Assembly: GCF_016522535.1 (NCBI RefSeq)
Contig: NZ_JAEHOI010000009.1
Coordinates: forward strand, 1-64,000
Length of the DNA: 64,000 bases
Direction: 5' to 3'
DNA from: Leucobacter edaphi
Lineage (GTDB): Bacteria; Actinomycetota; Actinomycetes; Actinomycetales; Microbacteriaceae
In this document: positions 36,813 through 45,833 of the stretch, in pieces
Layout: the number at the start of each line of letters is the position of its first letter
Position numbering within the stretch: position 1 is the stretch's first letter
Translations under genes and position numbers: made by a program
The notes under the pieces: generated by a model
Told to the model about the DNA's origin: nothing
Databases searched by the model: none
The model's input: the letters and a program-made list of their open reading frames with translations, nothing else

Positions 36813-36818
36813 TAGACT
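36813..36818 (+). promoter_or_regulatory. -10 box for leaderless HadA-like gene
   Basis: TAGACT ends 6 nt before the first GTG (36825). It would drive the run from 36825 through the pan genes. Confidence 0.6.
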
Positions 36819-36824
36819 GTCGGC

Positions 36825-37268
36825 GTGGTGAATCCAGAGATCCAGGGCCGGGTGTATCCGGCGACCGAACCGTACCTCGTCGGGCGCGAGAAAGTGCGCG
36901 AGTTCGCGCGCGCCGTTCTGAGCGCCTCGCCGCTCCACCTCGATCCTGAGGCGGCCCGCGCCGCGGGCTTCGCGGACGTCGTGGCCCCGCCGACCTTCGC
37001 GGTCGTCGTGCAGGAGGCCACGCTGGCGCAGCTTCTCGCCGACGAGGAGGCCGGCGTCGATTTCTCGCGCGTCGTCCACGGTGACCAGCGCTTCACCTAC
37101 TCCCGCCCCATCGTGGCGGGCGACGAACTCACGGCGACCCTCACGATCGCCGCCGTGAAACAGCTCGGCGGCCACTCGATGGTCACGGCATCGTCCGAGG
37201 TCGTCGACGCCGCGGGCTCGCACGTCGTCACCGCCATTTCCACGCTCGTGGTGCGCGGGGAGGAGTAA
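36825..37268 (+). CDS. MaoC-like dehydratase, HadA/UPF0336 type
   Basis: 147 residues, single hot-dog domain. It matches the N-terminal dehydratase half of the HadA family ([50 protein letters not shown]). HadA supports HadB as a heterodimer that dehydrates 3-hydroxyacyl-ACP in mycobacteria; here mycolates are not expected, so the role is in ordinary fatty-acid or an unknown acyl pathway. GTG starts are possible at 36825 or 36828. Four nt separate it from the HadB-like gene. Confidence 0.85.
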   Translation: MVNPEIQGRVYPATEPYLVGREKVREFARAVLSASPLHLDPEAARAAGFADVVAPPTFAVVVQEATLAQLLADEEAGVDFSRVVHGDQRFTYSRPIVAGDELTATLTIAAVKQLGGHSMVTASSEVVDAAGSHVVTAISTLVVRGEE

Positions 37269-37271
37269 CGC

Positions 37272-37697
37272 ATGACCGCCCCAAACTTTTCTGAACTGTC
37301 CGTCGGGCACGTCGTCGCCGAGCGCGAGATCGAGCTGGGCCGAGACGCACTCGTTCGTTACGCGGGTGCCTCCGGGGACTTCAACCCGATCCACTACCGA
37401 GACGATGTTGCGACCTCCGTGGGCCTCCCCGGCGTGCTCGCGCACGGAATGCTCACGATGGGCGTCGCAGGCTCCGTCGCCACCGACTGGCTCGGCGCCG
37501 CTGCAACGGTGGCCGACTTCCAGGCGCGCTTCACCCGCCCCGTTCCGGTGCAGGCCGAGGGCGGCGCCCCCCTCACGGTCACCGCGACGATCGGCGCGCT
37601 CGATACCGAGGCGCGAACCGCGCGGATCGACCTGAAGGTGGTCTTCGACGGCTCGACGGTGCTCGGAAAATCGCAGCTCGTGGCGGCCTTCGCGTGA
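37272..37697 (+). CDS. MaoC-like dehydratase, HadB type
   Basis: 141 residues, hot-dog fold. The hydratase motif is intact: ASGDFNPIHYRDDVATSVGLPGVLAHGMLTMG, with the catalytic Asp and His. It should be the catalytic partner of the preceding HadA-like protein. Its stop overlaps the murB GTG start (GTGA), so the two are co-translated. This dehydratase-murB neighbourhood is one I recall from other actinobacteria. Confidence 0.88.
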   Translation: MTAPNFSELSVGHVVAEREIELGRDALVRYAGASGDFNPIHYRDDVATSVGLPGVLAHGMLTMGVAGSVATDWLGAAATVADFQARFTRPVPVQAEGGAPLTVTATIGALDTEARTARIDLKVVFDGSTVLGKSQLVAAFA

Positions 37698-38866
37698 GTT
37701 TTCCCGATATTCGGCCGGAACCGGTCGGCGAGGAGACTCCGCTTTCGGCGCTCACGACGATGCGCGTGGGCGGGCCAGCTGAGCGGATTCTCGCGGCGCA
37801 CAGCTCCGAGGAACTCGTCGAGCACGCTCGCGAACTCTGGGACGACGGAGAGGACTGGCTGCTGCTCGGCGGCGGCTCGAACACGGTCGTCCACGACGAC
37901 GGATACCCCGGTCCCGTGCTGCTCGTCCGCTCGACCGGGATCTCGCCGATCGCGGACGAGGCGGCGGCCGCCGAGGGGCGCGTGCGCCTGCGCGTGCAGG
38001 CCGGCCACGACTGGGATCACCTGGTCGCCGCGACCGTGGAGCGCGGGCTCGCGGGGATCGAGGCGCTGTCGGGGATTCCCGGTCGCGCCGGTGCGGCGCC
38101 CGTGCAGAACATCGGCGCGTACGGTCAGGAGCTCTCCGACGTGCTCCACTCGATCGAGTTCCTCGACCGGTATCTCGACGAGGTGATCCGGATTCCCGCG
38201 GCGGAGCTGGGGCTCGGGTATCGGGATTCGGATCTCAAACGCGGCCGCGAGGGCGTCGTGCTCTCGATCGACCTGCTGCTCACGCCGACCGCCGAGGGCG
38301 ATGCCGACGGCTCGGCGCCGATCGCCTACGGGCAGCTCGCCGCGGCGCTGGGCGCCGAGATCGGCGATCGTGCCCCCCTGCGCGAGGTCCGCAACGCGGT
38401 GCTCAAGCTGCGCGCCTCGAAGGGCATGGTGCTCGATCCCGCTGATCACGACACCTGGAGCGCCGGATCGTTCTTCACGAACCCGATCGTGTCCGAGCGC
38501 TTCGCGCGCACGCTGCCCGCCGACGCGCCCCGCTTCGAGATCGGCGACGAGGACGACGCCCCGGCCGTGACCACCTTCGAGGAGCTCTCGCTCGGAATGC
38601 CGCTGCGCGTGCCCGAGCCGACTGGGGAACGCCTCGTGAAGCTCTCAGCGGCGTGGCTGATCGAGCAGTCGGGCGTGCGGAAGGGATTCCGGATCCCGGG
38701 TTCCGGCGCTGCGATCTCGTCCAAGCACACGCTCGCGATCACGAACCGCGGCAACGCGACCGCCGATGAGGTCGCGCAGCTCGGCCGGCTGGTCGTGCAG
38801 CGGGTTCAGCAGGAGTTCGGCGTGATCCTGCAGCCCGAACCGAACCTGTACGGCCTGGAGCTGTAG
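37694..38866 (+). CDS. murB: UDP-N-acetylenolpyruvoylglucosamine reductase
   Basis: 390 residues. It reduces UDP-GlcNAc-enolpyruvate to UDP-MurNAc with NADPH and bound FAD, early in peptidoglycan synthesis. FAD-binding segments are TTMRVGGPAERI, LGGGSNTVVHDDGY and GIPGRAGAAPVQNIGAYGQE; the catalytic region has YRDSDLKR, SAGSFFTNP and the late SSKHTLAITNRG. It is the longer actinobacterial form. A GTG start overlaps the previous gene; the DUF2520 gene follows after 5 nt. Confidence 0.95.
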   Translation: MSFPDIRPEPVGEETPLSALTTMRVGGPAERILAAHSSEELVEHARELWDDGEDWLLLGGGSNTVVHDDGYPGPVLLVRSTGISPIADEAAAAEGRVRLRVQAGHDWDHLVAATVERGLAGIEALSGIPGRAGAAPVQNIGAYGQELSDVLHSIEFLDRYLDEVIRIPAAELGLGYRDSDLKRGREGVVLSIDLLLTPTAEGDADGSAPIAYGQLAAALGAEIGDRAPLREVRNAVLKLRASKGMVLDPADHDTWSAGSFFTNPIVSERFARTLPADAPRFEIGDEDDAPAVTTFEELSLGMPLRVPEPTGERLVKLSAAWLIEQSGVRKGFRIPGSGAAISSKHTLAITNRGNATADEVAQLGRLVVQRVQQEFGVILQPEPNLYGLEL

Positions 38867-38871
38867 CGCCC

Positions 38872-39645
38872 GTGCGCGTCGGAATCGTGGGGCGCGGGCG
38901 GATGGGCCGCGCGCTCGTGCCCGCGCTCGCCGCGGCGGGGCACGAGGTGCTGCCGCCGGCCGGGCGCGGCGCCGACGGGCGCGACCCGAGTGGCGCGCCC
39001 GTCGACGTCGTGCTGCTCGCCGTGCCCGACGCCGCAATCGCGGACGCCGCGGCGCTGATCTGCGACGGGCCGCTGATCGGGCATCTGTCCGGGGCGACGC
39101 CGCTCTCCGTGTTCGCGGGGCGCTCCGGCGTGTTCAGCGTGCACCCGCTGCTCTCGGTGACGGGCCCCGAGACGGACTTCGCCGGTTCGTGGGCCGCGGT
39201 CGATTCCGACAGTCCGTCCTCTGCTTCGGTAGCCGCCGTGATCGTCGAGGCCCTCGGCCTGCGTCCGTTCTCCGTCGCTGATCACGATCGCGCCGCATAT
39301 CACGCCGCGGCATCGATCGCGGCGAACTTCCTGATCACGCTTGAAGGCGCCGCCGAGGATCTCGGCCGCTCAGCGGGCGTTCCCCGGGAGGCGCTGCTCG
39401 CGCTCGCGCGCGGCTCGCTCGAGAACTGGGGCCGGGTGGGGGCCGCCGAAGCGCTCACGGGTCCCGTGGTGCGCGGAGACGCTGACACGGTCGCCCGCCA
39501 GCGCGCGGCCGTCGCGGAGCGGCTTCACGGTGAACTCGCGCTGTTCGACGCGCTCGTCGCCGCGACCGAGCGGCTCGCGGGCCGGACGCGAGCGCATCGA
39601 ACCACTGACCGCGCGCGGAACGCAGACACGGGGGAGCCGTCATGA
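38872..39645 (+). CDS. Rossmann-fold plus DUF2520 protein
   Basis: 257 residues. VGIVGRGRMGRALVPALAAAGHEV is a nucleotide-binding fold like that of ketopantoate reductase or ProC, and the C-terminal half (AYHAAASIAANFLITLEGAAEDL) is the all-helical DUF2520 part. It directly precedes panC and overlaps its start (ATGA). A link with pantoate formation is a reasonable guess, since panE is not otherwise here, but it is unproven. Confidence 0.78.
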   Translation: MRVGIVGRGRMGRALVPALAAAGHEVLPPAGRGADGRDPSGAPVDVVLLAVPDAAIADAAALICDGPLIGHLSGATPLSVFAGRSGVFSVHPLLSVTGPETDFAGSWAAVDSDSPSSASVAAVIVEALGLRPFSVADHDRAAYHAAASIAANFLITLEGAAEDLGRSAGVPREALLALARGSLENWGRVGAAEALTGPVVRGDADTVARQRAAVAERLHGELALFDALVAATERLAGRTRAHRTTDRARNADTGEPS

Positions 39646-40586
39646 GGATTGTGCGCACGGTGGCCGAGCTGCGTGACGCCACGCTGGCCGCGCGGACGAC
39701 GGGGACGGGTATCGCCCTGGTCCCGACGATGGGGGCGCTCCACGAGGGACACCTGTCCCTCGTGCGCGCGGCACGGGCAGAGAATGCGCTGGTCGTGCTC
39801 TCGATCTTCGTGAACCCGACGCAGTTCGATGACCCGAGCGATCTCGCCGCCTACCCGCGCACGGAGCAGCGCGACGCGGAACTCGCTGGCTCGGCGGGCG
39901 CCGATGTGATCTTCGCGCCGTCGGCCGCCGAGATGTATCCGGACGGCTTCGCGACCACCGTGCACGTCGGCGGCCCGCTCACCGCGACCCTCGAGGCCGC
40001 GGGGCGCGGCACCGGGCACTTCGACGGCGTCGCGACGATCGTGTCGAAACTGCTGCTCGCAGCCCTGCCGGATGCGGCGTACTTCGGTATGAAGGACGCC
40101 CAGCAGGTGCTCGTGGTGCGCCGGATGGTGCGCGATCTCGGGATACCGTGCCGGATCGTCGCCTGTCCCACCGAGCGCGACGCCGACGGGCTCGCCCTGT
40201 CGAGTCGCAACACGAGGCTCACCGCCGAGGAGCGCGAGCGGGCGCTCGCCATCCCGCGTGTGCTGCGGAGGGTCGCCGAGGCGATCCGGATCGGGGCAGC
40301 AGGGAAGGCAGCCGCGGCGGCCCCATCGGGGGATCCTGCTCCGACCGGCGCCGAGCCGCTCGCGGATCACGGCGCCTTCGAAACGGCCAGGCGGCGCGGG
40401 CTCGCGGAGCTGAGTGCCGCAGGGCTCGATCCGGAGTACCTCGCGATCGTCGATCCCGAGGACCTGACGCCCGTGGACGCTCCGCCGGCTGGAGGCGCGG
40501 TGCTCGTGCTCGCTGCGGCGCGGGCGGGGAATACGCGCCTGATCGATAACGTAGTAGTGGATACCGGGACCCCCGTTCCCCGATGA
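39642..40586 (+). CDS. panC: Pantothenate synthetase
   Basis: 314 residues. It joins pantoate and beta-alanine using ATP. PTMGALHEGH (residues 28-37) is the ATP motif; VVLSIFVNPTQFDDPSDLAAYPRT, DVIFAPSAAEMYPDGF, FGMKDAQQVLVVRRMV and LALSSRNTRL are family marks. A 25-residue Ala/Pro-rich insert sits at about 218-245 between the catalytic core and the C-terminal domain. panB follows after 85 nt; panD is not in the window. Confidence 0.95.
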   Translation: MRIVRTVAELRDATLAARTTGTGIALVPTMGALHEGHLSLVRAARAENALVVLSIFVNPTQFDDPSDLAAYPRTEQRDAELAGSAGADVIFAPSAAEMYPDGFATTVHVGGPLTATLEAAGRGTGHFDGVATIVSKLLLAALPDAAYFGMKDAQQVLVVRRMVRDLGIPCRIVACPTERDADGLALSSRNTRLTAEERERALAIPRVLRRVAEAIRIGAAGKAAAAAPSGDPAPTGAEPLADHGAFETARRRGLAELSAAGLDPEYLAIVDPEDLTPVDAPPAGGAVLVLAAARAGNTRLIDNVVVDTGTPVPR

Positions 40587-40671
40587 CCGACCCAATGGGG
40601 CAAACGCCTCGCTGCGGCGCCGTCCCCGCGGACGCAGCACCCCCGCACCGCACAACCGAGGAGTGATGGAA

Positions 40672-41529
40672 ATGCCGAAGATCTCGATCCCCGAGCTCGC
40701 GCGCAAGCGGGAAGCAGGCGAACCGATCGTGATGGTCACCGCGTACGACTTCCCCGGCGCGCGCTGGGCCGAACGCGCCGGAGTCGACATGGTGCTCGTC
40801 GGAGACTCCGGCGCCCAGGTAGTGCTCGGATACGACTCCACCGTTCCCGTCACGACCGACGAGATGCTCGTGCTCGCGCGCGCGGTGCGCCGCGGCACGG
40901 AAACCGCGTTCCTCGTCTGCGACGTGGCATTCGGTACGACCGAGACCTCCGACGCGCAGGCCGTCGAGACGGCCGTCCGCTTCGTGAAGGAGGCCGGAGC
41001 CGACGCCGTGAAGATCGAGGGCGGTCGAGCGGAGCGGCTCAGCCGGATCCGGGCGATCGTCGCGGCCGGGATCCCCGTCGTCGGCCACATCGGACTCACC
41101 CCGCAGACGGCGACGGCCCTCGGCGGCTTCCGCGCCCAGGGACGGACCGTCGCGAGTGCCTCCCGTCTCGTCGAGGAAGCCATCGGGATCGAGGCCGCCG
41201 GCGCGTTCTGCATCGTCGTCGAGGCCGTCCCCTCCGAGATCACCGAGGTGCTGCGGGAGGCGCTCACGATCCCGATCATCGGGATCGGCGCCGGGCCCAC
41301 CGACGGGCAGGTGCTCGTGCTCCACGATCTGCTCGGGATCACCGAGGGGCACACCGCCAAGTTCGTGAAGCAGTTCGGCACGATCGGCGCCGACGCCGTC
41401 GCCGCGATCACGGCCTACGGCGAGGAGGTGCGCTCGCGCGCCTTCCCCGCGGAAGAGCACGGCTACGCGGGGACGCCGGAGGCGCTTGAGGCGGCGCGCC
41501 AGGCCCTCGCGGCTCACGCGTCGGAGTAG
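40672..41529 (+). CDS. panB: 3-methyl-2-oxobutanoate hydroxymethyltransferase
   Basis: 285 residues. It adds a hydroxymethyl group to 2-oxoisovalerate for pantothenate and CoA synthesis. ITAYDFP-like VTAYDFPGARWAE, VLVGDSGAQVVLGYDST, AVKIEGG, GHIGLTPQTATALGGF and IGIGAGPTDGQVLV are the family marks. ATG 40672 is preferred: GAGGAG lies 8 nt upstream, whereas starts at 40663 and 40666 sit on or too near that site. Confidence 0.95.
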   Translation: MPKISIPELARKREAGEPIVMVTAYDFPGARWAERAGVDMVLVGDSGAQVVLGYDSTVPVTTDEMLVLARAVRRGTETAFLVCDVAFGTTETSDAQAVETAVRFVKEAGADAVKIEGGRAERLSRIRAIVAAGIPVVGHIGLTPQTATALGGFRAQGRTVASASRLVEEAIGIEAAGAFCIVVEAVPSEITEVLREALTIPIIGIGAGPTDGQVLVLHDLLGITEGHTAKFVKQFGTIGADAVAAITAYGEEVRSRAFPAEEHGYAGTPEALEAARQALAAHASE

Positions 41530-41543
41530 CGAAGGCGCGTGCC

Positions 41544-41575
41544 CGCGCCGCGCCGGAAATGGCAGGCGCGGCGCG
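41544..41575. terminator. Bidirectional terminator between panB and the MetY-like gene
   Basis: CGCGCCGCGCC pairs exactly with GGCGCGGCGCG over a 10-nt loop, between two convergent genes. Confidence 0.7.
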
Positions 41576-42982
41576 CTACCGTACCCGGTCGAGTCCCGCT
41601 CGTAGGTCCCTGATCAGGTCATCCGCGGACTCGAGTCCGACCGAGAGGCGGAGCAGCCCCGGCGTGATCCCGAGCCGCTCGTTGATTTCGCCGGCGAACG
41701 TCGCGTGCGTCGAGGTGAGCGGGTGGATGATCATCGAGCGGGTATCCCCGATGCCCGTCATGCGCGAGAACACCCGGAGCCCGTTGACGAAGTCGCGGGC
41801 GCCGTCGATTCCGCCGCGCACGGTCACGCCGAAGACGGAGCCCGTCCGGCCGGAGTAGTCGCGGCGCGCGATGCCGTGCAGCGGGTGCGAGGGGAGGCCC
41901 GCGTAGTCAACCGACTCGACCTCCGGTTGCTCCTCCAGCCACGCTGCGATGCGGAGCGAGCTGTCGACGTGACGCTCCATGCGGAGCGACAGCGTCTCCA
42001 TGCCCTGGTGGAGCAGGAACCCGTTGAACGGGGCGAGCGAGGGGCCGATGTCGTTGACGACGGCCTCGCGGACGGCCCGCGCGTAGGCGCCACTCCCGAA
42101 GCGGTCGAGCATCGACCCGAGGCCGGGGCGGGGAGCGCGGGTGATGAGCGGATAGCTGCGCCCGGCGCGCTCGGCCGCCTCCCAGTCGAAGTTCCCACCG
42201 TCCACGACCGCGCCGCCGATCGAGGCGCCGTGCCCCGAGAGGAACTTCGTCGTCGAGTGCACGACGATACTCGCGCCGTGCTCGAACGGCCTGATCAGCG
42301 CGGGAGTGCCGACGGTGTTGTCCACGACGAGGGGCAGGTTGTGCCGGGCGGCGACGGCCGCGATCCTGCGCAGGTCCGTGACGTCGTTTCGCGGGTTCGG
42401 GATCGTCTCGGTGTAGATCGCCCGGGTGTCCGGGCCGATCGCGCGATCCCACTCTGCGTCGTCGTCCGCGTCCCAGACGTAATCCACCTCGATGCCGAAG
42501 CGCTTGAAGCTCCGCCCGAACAGGATGCGCGTGCCGCCGTAGATCGACGCGGTCGACACGATCCGATCGCCGTGCTGCGCCAGGGCGAACAGCGCCGAGG
42601 AGATCGCGGCCTGCCCGCTCGACACGGCGACAGCGACCGTCCCGCCCTCGAGCGAGGCGAGCCGGGCCTCCGCCACCCCGTTCGTTGGGTTGCCCTGGCG
42701 CGAGTAGATGGGGTCGATGGAGCGGCCGGCGAAGCGATCGACCTGATCGTCGAAGTCGTCGAAGACGTAGCCTGCGGACAGCGCGAGCGGCGGGACGCGC
42801 AGGCCCGTGTTGAGATCGGCGTACTCGCCGGCGTGGACCTGCCTGGTGTCGAAGCCGAAGCCGTCCCAGTCGTCGACCGGGGGCTCGGCAGGGCTCGGCG
42901 CGCTCGCCGCCGGTGGTCGCGCTGGGGTCGCCGCAGCACCGGCCTCGCGCGCAAGCTCTGCCGCCGCCAGTTCGGGGCTCAT
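41576..42982 (-). CDS. O-acetylhomoserine sulfhydrylase-like PLP enzyme (MetY/Cys-Met family)
   Basis: 468 residues. It belongs to the Cys/Met-metabolism PLP family: FDTRQVHAGEYAD, IYSRQGNPTNGVAEARLASLEGG, SSGQAAI, DNTVGTPALIRPFEHG and the PLP lysine in VVHSTTKFLSGHG. The long form with late ITGIGDTRSMIIHP-type region fits O-acetylhomoserine sulfhydrylase, making homocysteine directly from sulfide. The first 40 residues are an Ala/Pro-rich extension. Its ATG overlaps the PatB stop, so it is the second gene of a two-gene unit. Confidence 0.9.
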   Translation of the reverse strand: MSPELAAAELAREAGAAATPARPPAASAPSPAEPPVDDWDGFGFDTRQVHAGEYADLNTGLRVPPLALSAGYVFDDFDDQVDRFAGRSIDPIYSRQGNPTNGVAEARLASLEGGTVAVAVSSGQAAISSALFALAQHGDRIVSTASIYGGTRILFGRSFKRFGIEVDYVWDADDDAEWDRAIGPDTRAIYTETIPNPRNDVTDLRRIAAVAARHNLPLVVDNTVGTPALIRPFEHGASIVVHSTTKFLSGHGASIGGAVVDGGNFDWEAAERAGRSYPLITRAPRPGLGSMLDRFGSGAYARAVREAVVNDIGPSLAPFNGFLLHQGMETLSLRMERHVDSSLRIAAWLEEQPEVESVDYAGLPSHPLHGIARRDYSGRTGSVFGVTVRGGIDGARDFVNGLRVFSRMTGIGDTRSMIIHPLTSTHATFAGEINERLGITPGLLRLSVGLESADDLIRDLRAGLDRVR

Positions 42983-44229
42983 GCTTCCGCCCCCGATCCG
43001 GGCAGGATCCCGGCGATCCGGTCGATCGCGCGCTCGAGCGTGTCGGGTGCGCAGGCGAGATTGATGCGCGCGTGCCCGGCCCCGCCGACGCCGAATGCCG
43101 CCCCGTCGTTCAGCGCGACGCGCGCCTCCGCGAGAATGCGTCCGGCGGGACCGGGGCCGAGGCCCGAGCCCGTGAAGTCGAGCCAGGCGAGATAGCCCGC
43201 GCGCGGCCGGATGAGCCGCACTCCCGGGAGCCGCTCCGCGACGAGCTCGTGGAGCCGCGCCTCGTTCGCGCGGACGAGCGCGATGGCGCGGTCGAGCCAG
43301 TCACGGGACTCGGCGAACGCCGCGACGCCGGCGTGGAGGCCGAGGATGCTCGCGCGGGTTGTGGTTTCCGGGGGGAGGCCGCGCAGGAGCGCGTCGGCGC
43401 GATCGTCGGCGGCGACGATCACGGAGCACTTCGCCCCCGCGAGATTCCATCCCTTGCTCGCCGAGGTGGTCGTCACGGACAGGGCTCCGGCGGCGGCCGC
43501 GAGCGGCGCGAACGGGGTGAACGTCGTTCCCGGGTGCGTGAGCGGCGCGTGGATCTCGTCGGAGACGACGAACACGTCGTGGCGGGCTGCGAGGCGCGCG
43601 AGCTCGGCGAGCTCCTCCTCGCTGTGCACGGTGCCGTGCGGATTGTGCGGGTTGCAGAGGATGAAGGCGTCGATCCCCGGTTCCGTGGCGAATGCCGCGG
43701 CAATTCCCGCGAGGTCGAGGCGGAAATCGCTGCCGTCCGCGCTGATCAGGGGCAGCTGGACCGTCTCGAACGGCACCTCCTCGAGCATCTCGAAGAAGCC
43801 CGGATAGCAGGGCGTCGCGAGGGCGAGCCGGCCGCCATTCGGGCGAGCGACCCTGAGCGCCTCGACGACGCCCGTCGCGACATCCGTCGCGAGATGGACC
43901 CGGTGTTCGGGAACGGCCCAGGCGAAGCGATCCTCCGCGAAGCCGGCGAACGCCGCTGCCAGCGGCCCGGGGCCATCGAGGTAGCCGGTATCACTCGCCT
44001 CGACGCGCTCGATCAGGGCGCGCTTGATCGCGGGCGCGAGTTCGTAATCCATCTCGGCGACGTAGAGGGGAAGCACGTCGTCGGGGAACCGCGTCCACTT
44101 GATGCTCGTGCGTCGCTGCCGCAGCCGCTCGGGGGTGAGCTCCGCGAACGGAACCCCGCCCGGGTCGGCGGTAGCCGATACCCCGCCCGCGCCGCGCTGC
44201 TGAGCCTCGATACACGCTGCCTCACTCAT
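42979..44229 (-). CDS. PatB/MalY-type aminotransferase-fold C-S lyase
   Basis: 416 residues, fold-type I PLP enzyme. Marks are IKWTRFPDDVLPLYVAEMD, GYLDGPGPLAAAFAGF, NPHNPHGTVHSEEEL, VVSDEIHAPLTHPG and the PLP lysine in TTTSASKGWNLAGAKC. This is the PatB group, cystathionine beta-lyases that also split other C-S bonds. With the downstream MetY-like gene it suggests sulfur amino-acid exchange. The start has GGGGTC before it, inside a doubled ATGGGGTCATC/ATGGGGTCATG sequence. Confidence 0.88.
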   Translation of the reverse strand: MSEAACIEAQQRGAGGVSATADPGGVPFAELTPERLRQRRTSIKWTRFPDDVLPLYVAEMDYELAPAIKRALIERVEASDTGYLDGPGPLAAAFAGFAEDRFAWAVPEHRVHLATDVATGVVEALRVARPNGGRLALATPCYPGFFEMLEEVPFETVQLPLISADGSDFRLDLAGIAAAFATEPGIDAFILCNPHNPHGTVHSEEELAELARLAARHDVFVVSDEIHAPLTHPGTTFTPFAPLAAAAGALSVTTTSASKGWNLAGAKCSVIVAADDRADALLRGLPPETTTRASILGLHAGVAAFAESRDWLDRAIALVRANEARLHELVAERLPGVRLIRPRAGYLAWLDFTGSGLGPGPAGRILAEARVALNDGAAFGVGGAGHARINLACAPDTLERAIDRIAGILPGSGAEA

Positions 44230-44303
44230 GACCCCATGATGACCCCATGGAAAGCGAACTTCCAGCGCCGCGGTAAAGCGGAGTCATCGAGGGTCACTCA
44301 GTG

Positions 44304-45665
44304 TCACATTCGCGTGCGCGCTCGCGTGGTGATCGCGATCGTGTTCGTGACGCCGCGCGAGATCAGGGTCTCGAGCGGGCCGGATCGGCCGGTGCGGGAA
44401 AGCACGAAGCCGATGAGCAGGACCCCCGCGAACTGAACCGCGAGGCCGCCGACGCCGATCGTCCACCAGGGGAGCGAGCCGCCGAAGGCCTGCGGGTCCG
44501 ACTCCGCGACCCCGAGCGTCAGCGCGACGAGCACGATGTGCAGCACGTAGATCGTGAGCGGAGCCGCTCCGGCCGCGCGGAACACATCCGTGATCAGGCC
44601 GGGTCGCTTGCCGCGCGCATCGAAGGCGAGGACGAGGACGCAGATCACCGCGAAACTGATCGCGATGGTCCGCACGAGATCCATGCCCGATCCGGAGTGC
44701 GGCGTTGCGACGAGCTGCGCCCACAGCCCGGTGCCCGCCGGTGCCCCATACCCGGGCGATTCGAGGAGGACCCGGATGAGCGCCTGATCGACGTGGTCGG
44801 GCAGGCTCGAGCCGAGCAGCGCAACGTGGGAGATCGCCCACTCGGAGACGGCCTGACCCGCGATCGCGACCGCGATCCCGCCGCCGGCGAAGAGCGCAGC
44901 GACCCGGCCCAGCGTTCCCCGCCGCATCGCAGCGATGAGGGCGCGCGCCAGCAGAATTCCCGCGGTGAGGTAGACGAACCACGTGAGCGCCGGATAGATC
45001 CCCGTCACGAAGAGCGCCCGCAGCGACTCGATCGGCGCGGTGAACAGCGTCTCGAACGTGGGGGATCCGCCCTCGGTCACCTCCCCGATGGACTGGCGCA
45101 CGAACGCGTTCACGGGCCCGCTCGCGGCCCCGACCACGACTGCGATCAGGGCGAGCAGCGGCCCGCGAACCGCGATCAGCGGCGCGACGAGCATCATCGC
45201 GACGCCGAAGAAGCACAGCACCACCGCGACCGGACTCGCCAGCATGCCGAGGAGCAGCCCGATGAAGAACACCACGGAGCCCCGGATCGCGATCGCAGCG
45301 ATTGCCGCGCCGACCCGGCCCTGTTCCAGGAGGCGGCGGGAGGCGAGCGCGCTGCTCACCCCGCCGAGCACGGCGAACAGCGGAGCGGCGATCCCCACGG
45401 CGGTGAGGTTGACCACCTCAGCGGCGACCGCGCCGACGGGCCCAGAAGCGGAGACCGCGGTCGTCGTCGCGATGAGGTGGGTGGCCATCATGCCGACGAT
45501 CGCGAGCAGCCGGGCGATATCGACGCCGACGAGGCGGGCGCCCGATCCGTCGAGGGCCGCATCGCGACTCGCGGACGCGCGGTCCGGGACGGTGTCGGCC
45601 GCCGACGCGGTGCGGGGCGATGGCGCGGACACGGGGGGTGCGGCGGTCGGGATGCTGGCAGTCAT
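44304..45665 (-). CDS. Membrane acyltransferase-like protein (DUF1624/HGSNAT type)
   Basis: 453 residues, about ten membrane helices. It opens with a 45-residue disordered part, then GVDIARLLAIVGMMATHL, the start typical of DUF1624/DUF418 proteins related to heparan-alpha-glucosaminide acetyltransferase. GIAAPLFAVLGGVSSALASRR and a late AAPLTIYVLHIVLVAL support this. Such proteins are thought to acetylate cell-surface groups across the membrane. The substrate is unknown. It precedes patB by 74 nt on the same strand. Confidence 0.75.
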   Translation of the reverse strand: MTASIPTAAPPVSAPSPRTASAADTVPDRASASRDAALDGSGARLVGVDIARLLAIVGMMATHLIATTTAVSASGPVGAVAAEVVNLTAVGIAAPLFAVLGGVSSALASRRLLEQGRVGAAIAAIAIRGSVVFFIGLLLGMLASPVAVVLCFFGVAMMLVAPLIAVRGPLLALIAVVVGAASGPVNAFVRQSIGEVTEGGSPTFETLFTAPIESLRALFVTGIYPALTWFVYLTAGILLARALIAAMRRGTLGRVAALFAGGGIAVAIAGQAVSEWAISHVALLGSSLPDHVDQALIRVLLESPGYGAPAGTGLWAQLVATPHSGSGMDLVRTIAISFAVICVLVLAFDARGKRPGLITDVFRAAGAAPLTIYVLHIVLVALTLGVAESDPQAFGGSLPWWTIGVGGLAVQFAGVLLIGFVLSRTGRSGPLETLISRGVTNTIAITTRARTRM

Positions 45666-45784
45666 GGTTCCAGCTTCGTCGGAAGCATTCCGCCCCGGAT
45701 CGGCCCGGGGTGCCTGCGCGTGGTACCCGGGTACCTTGGTGCCGGAGCGGCAGCGGGCCGGGTTCAGGATCCCCGAACACAGCG

Positions 45785-45818
45785 GAAGGGCCCCCGGCGA
45801 GAACGCCGGAGGCCCTTC
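45785..45818 (-). terminator. Terminator of the surface protease gene
   Basis: GAAGGGCC-CCGGCG pairs with CGCCGG-AGGCCCTTC (one mismatch) around AGAA, 16 nt past the stop. Confidence 0.8.
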
Positions 45819-45833
45819 ACGGGTGCGATCGGA

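Noticed and set aside
34088-37096. A 1002-codon open minus-strand frame starting at 37096
   Set aside because: Only the part from 35857 is the carboxylase; the first 413 codons are low-complexity antisense of the DUF937 and HadA-like genes.
44230-44303. Possible SAM riboswitch before patB/metY
   Set aside because: Only 74 nt, with no conserved SAM-riboswitch core. The doubled ATGGGGTCAT is a local repeat.
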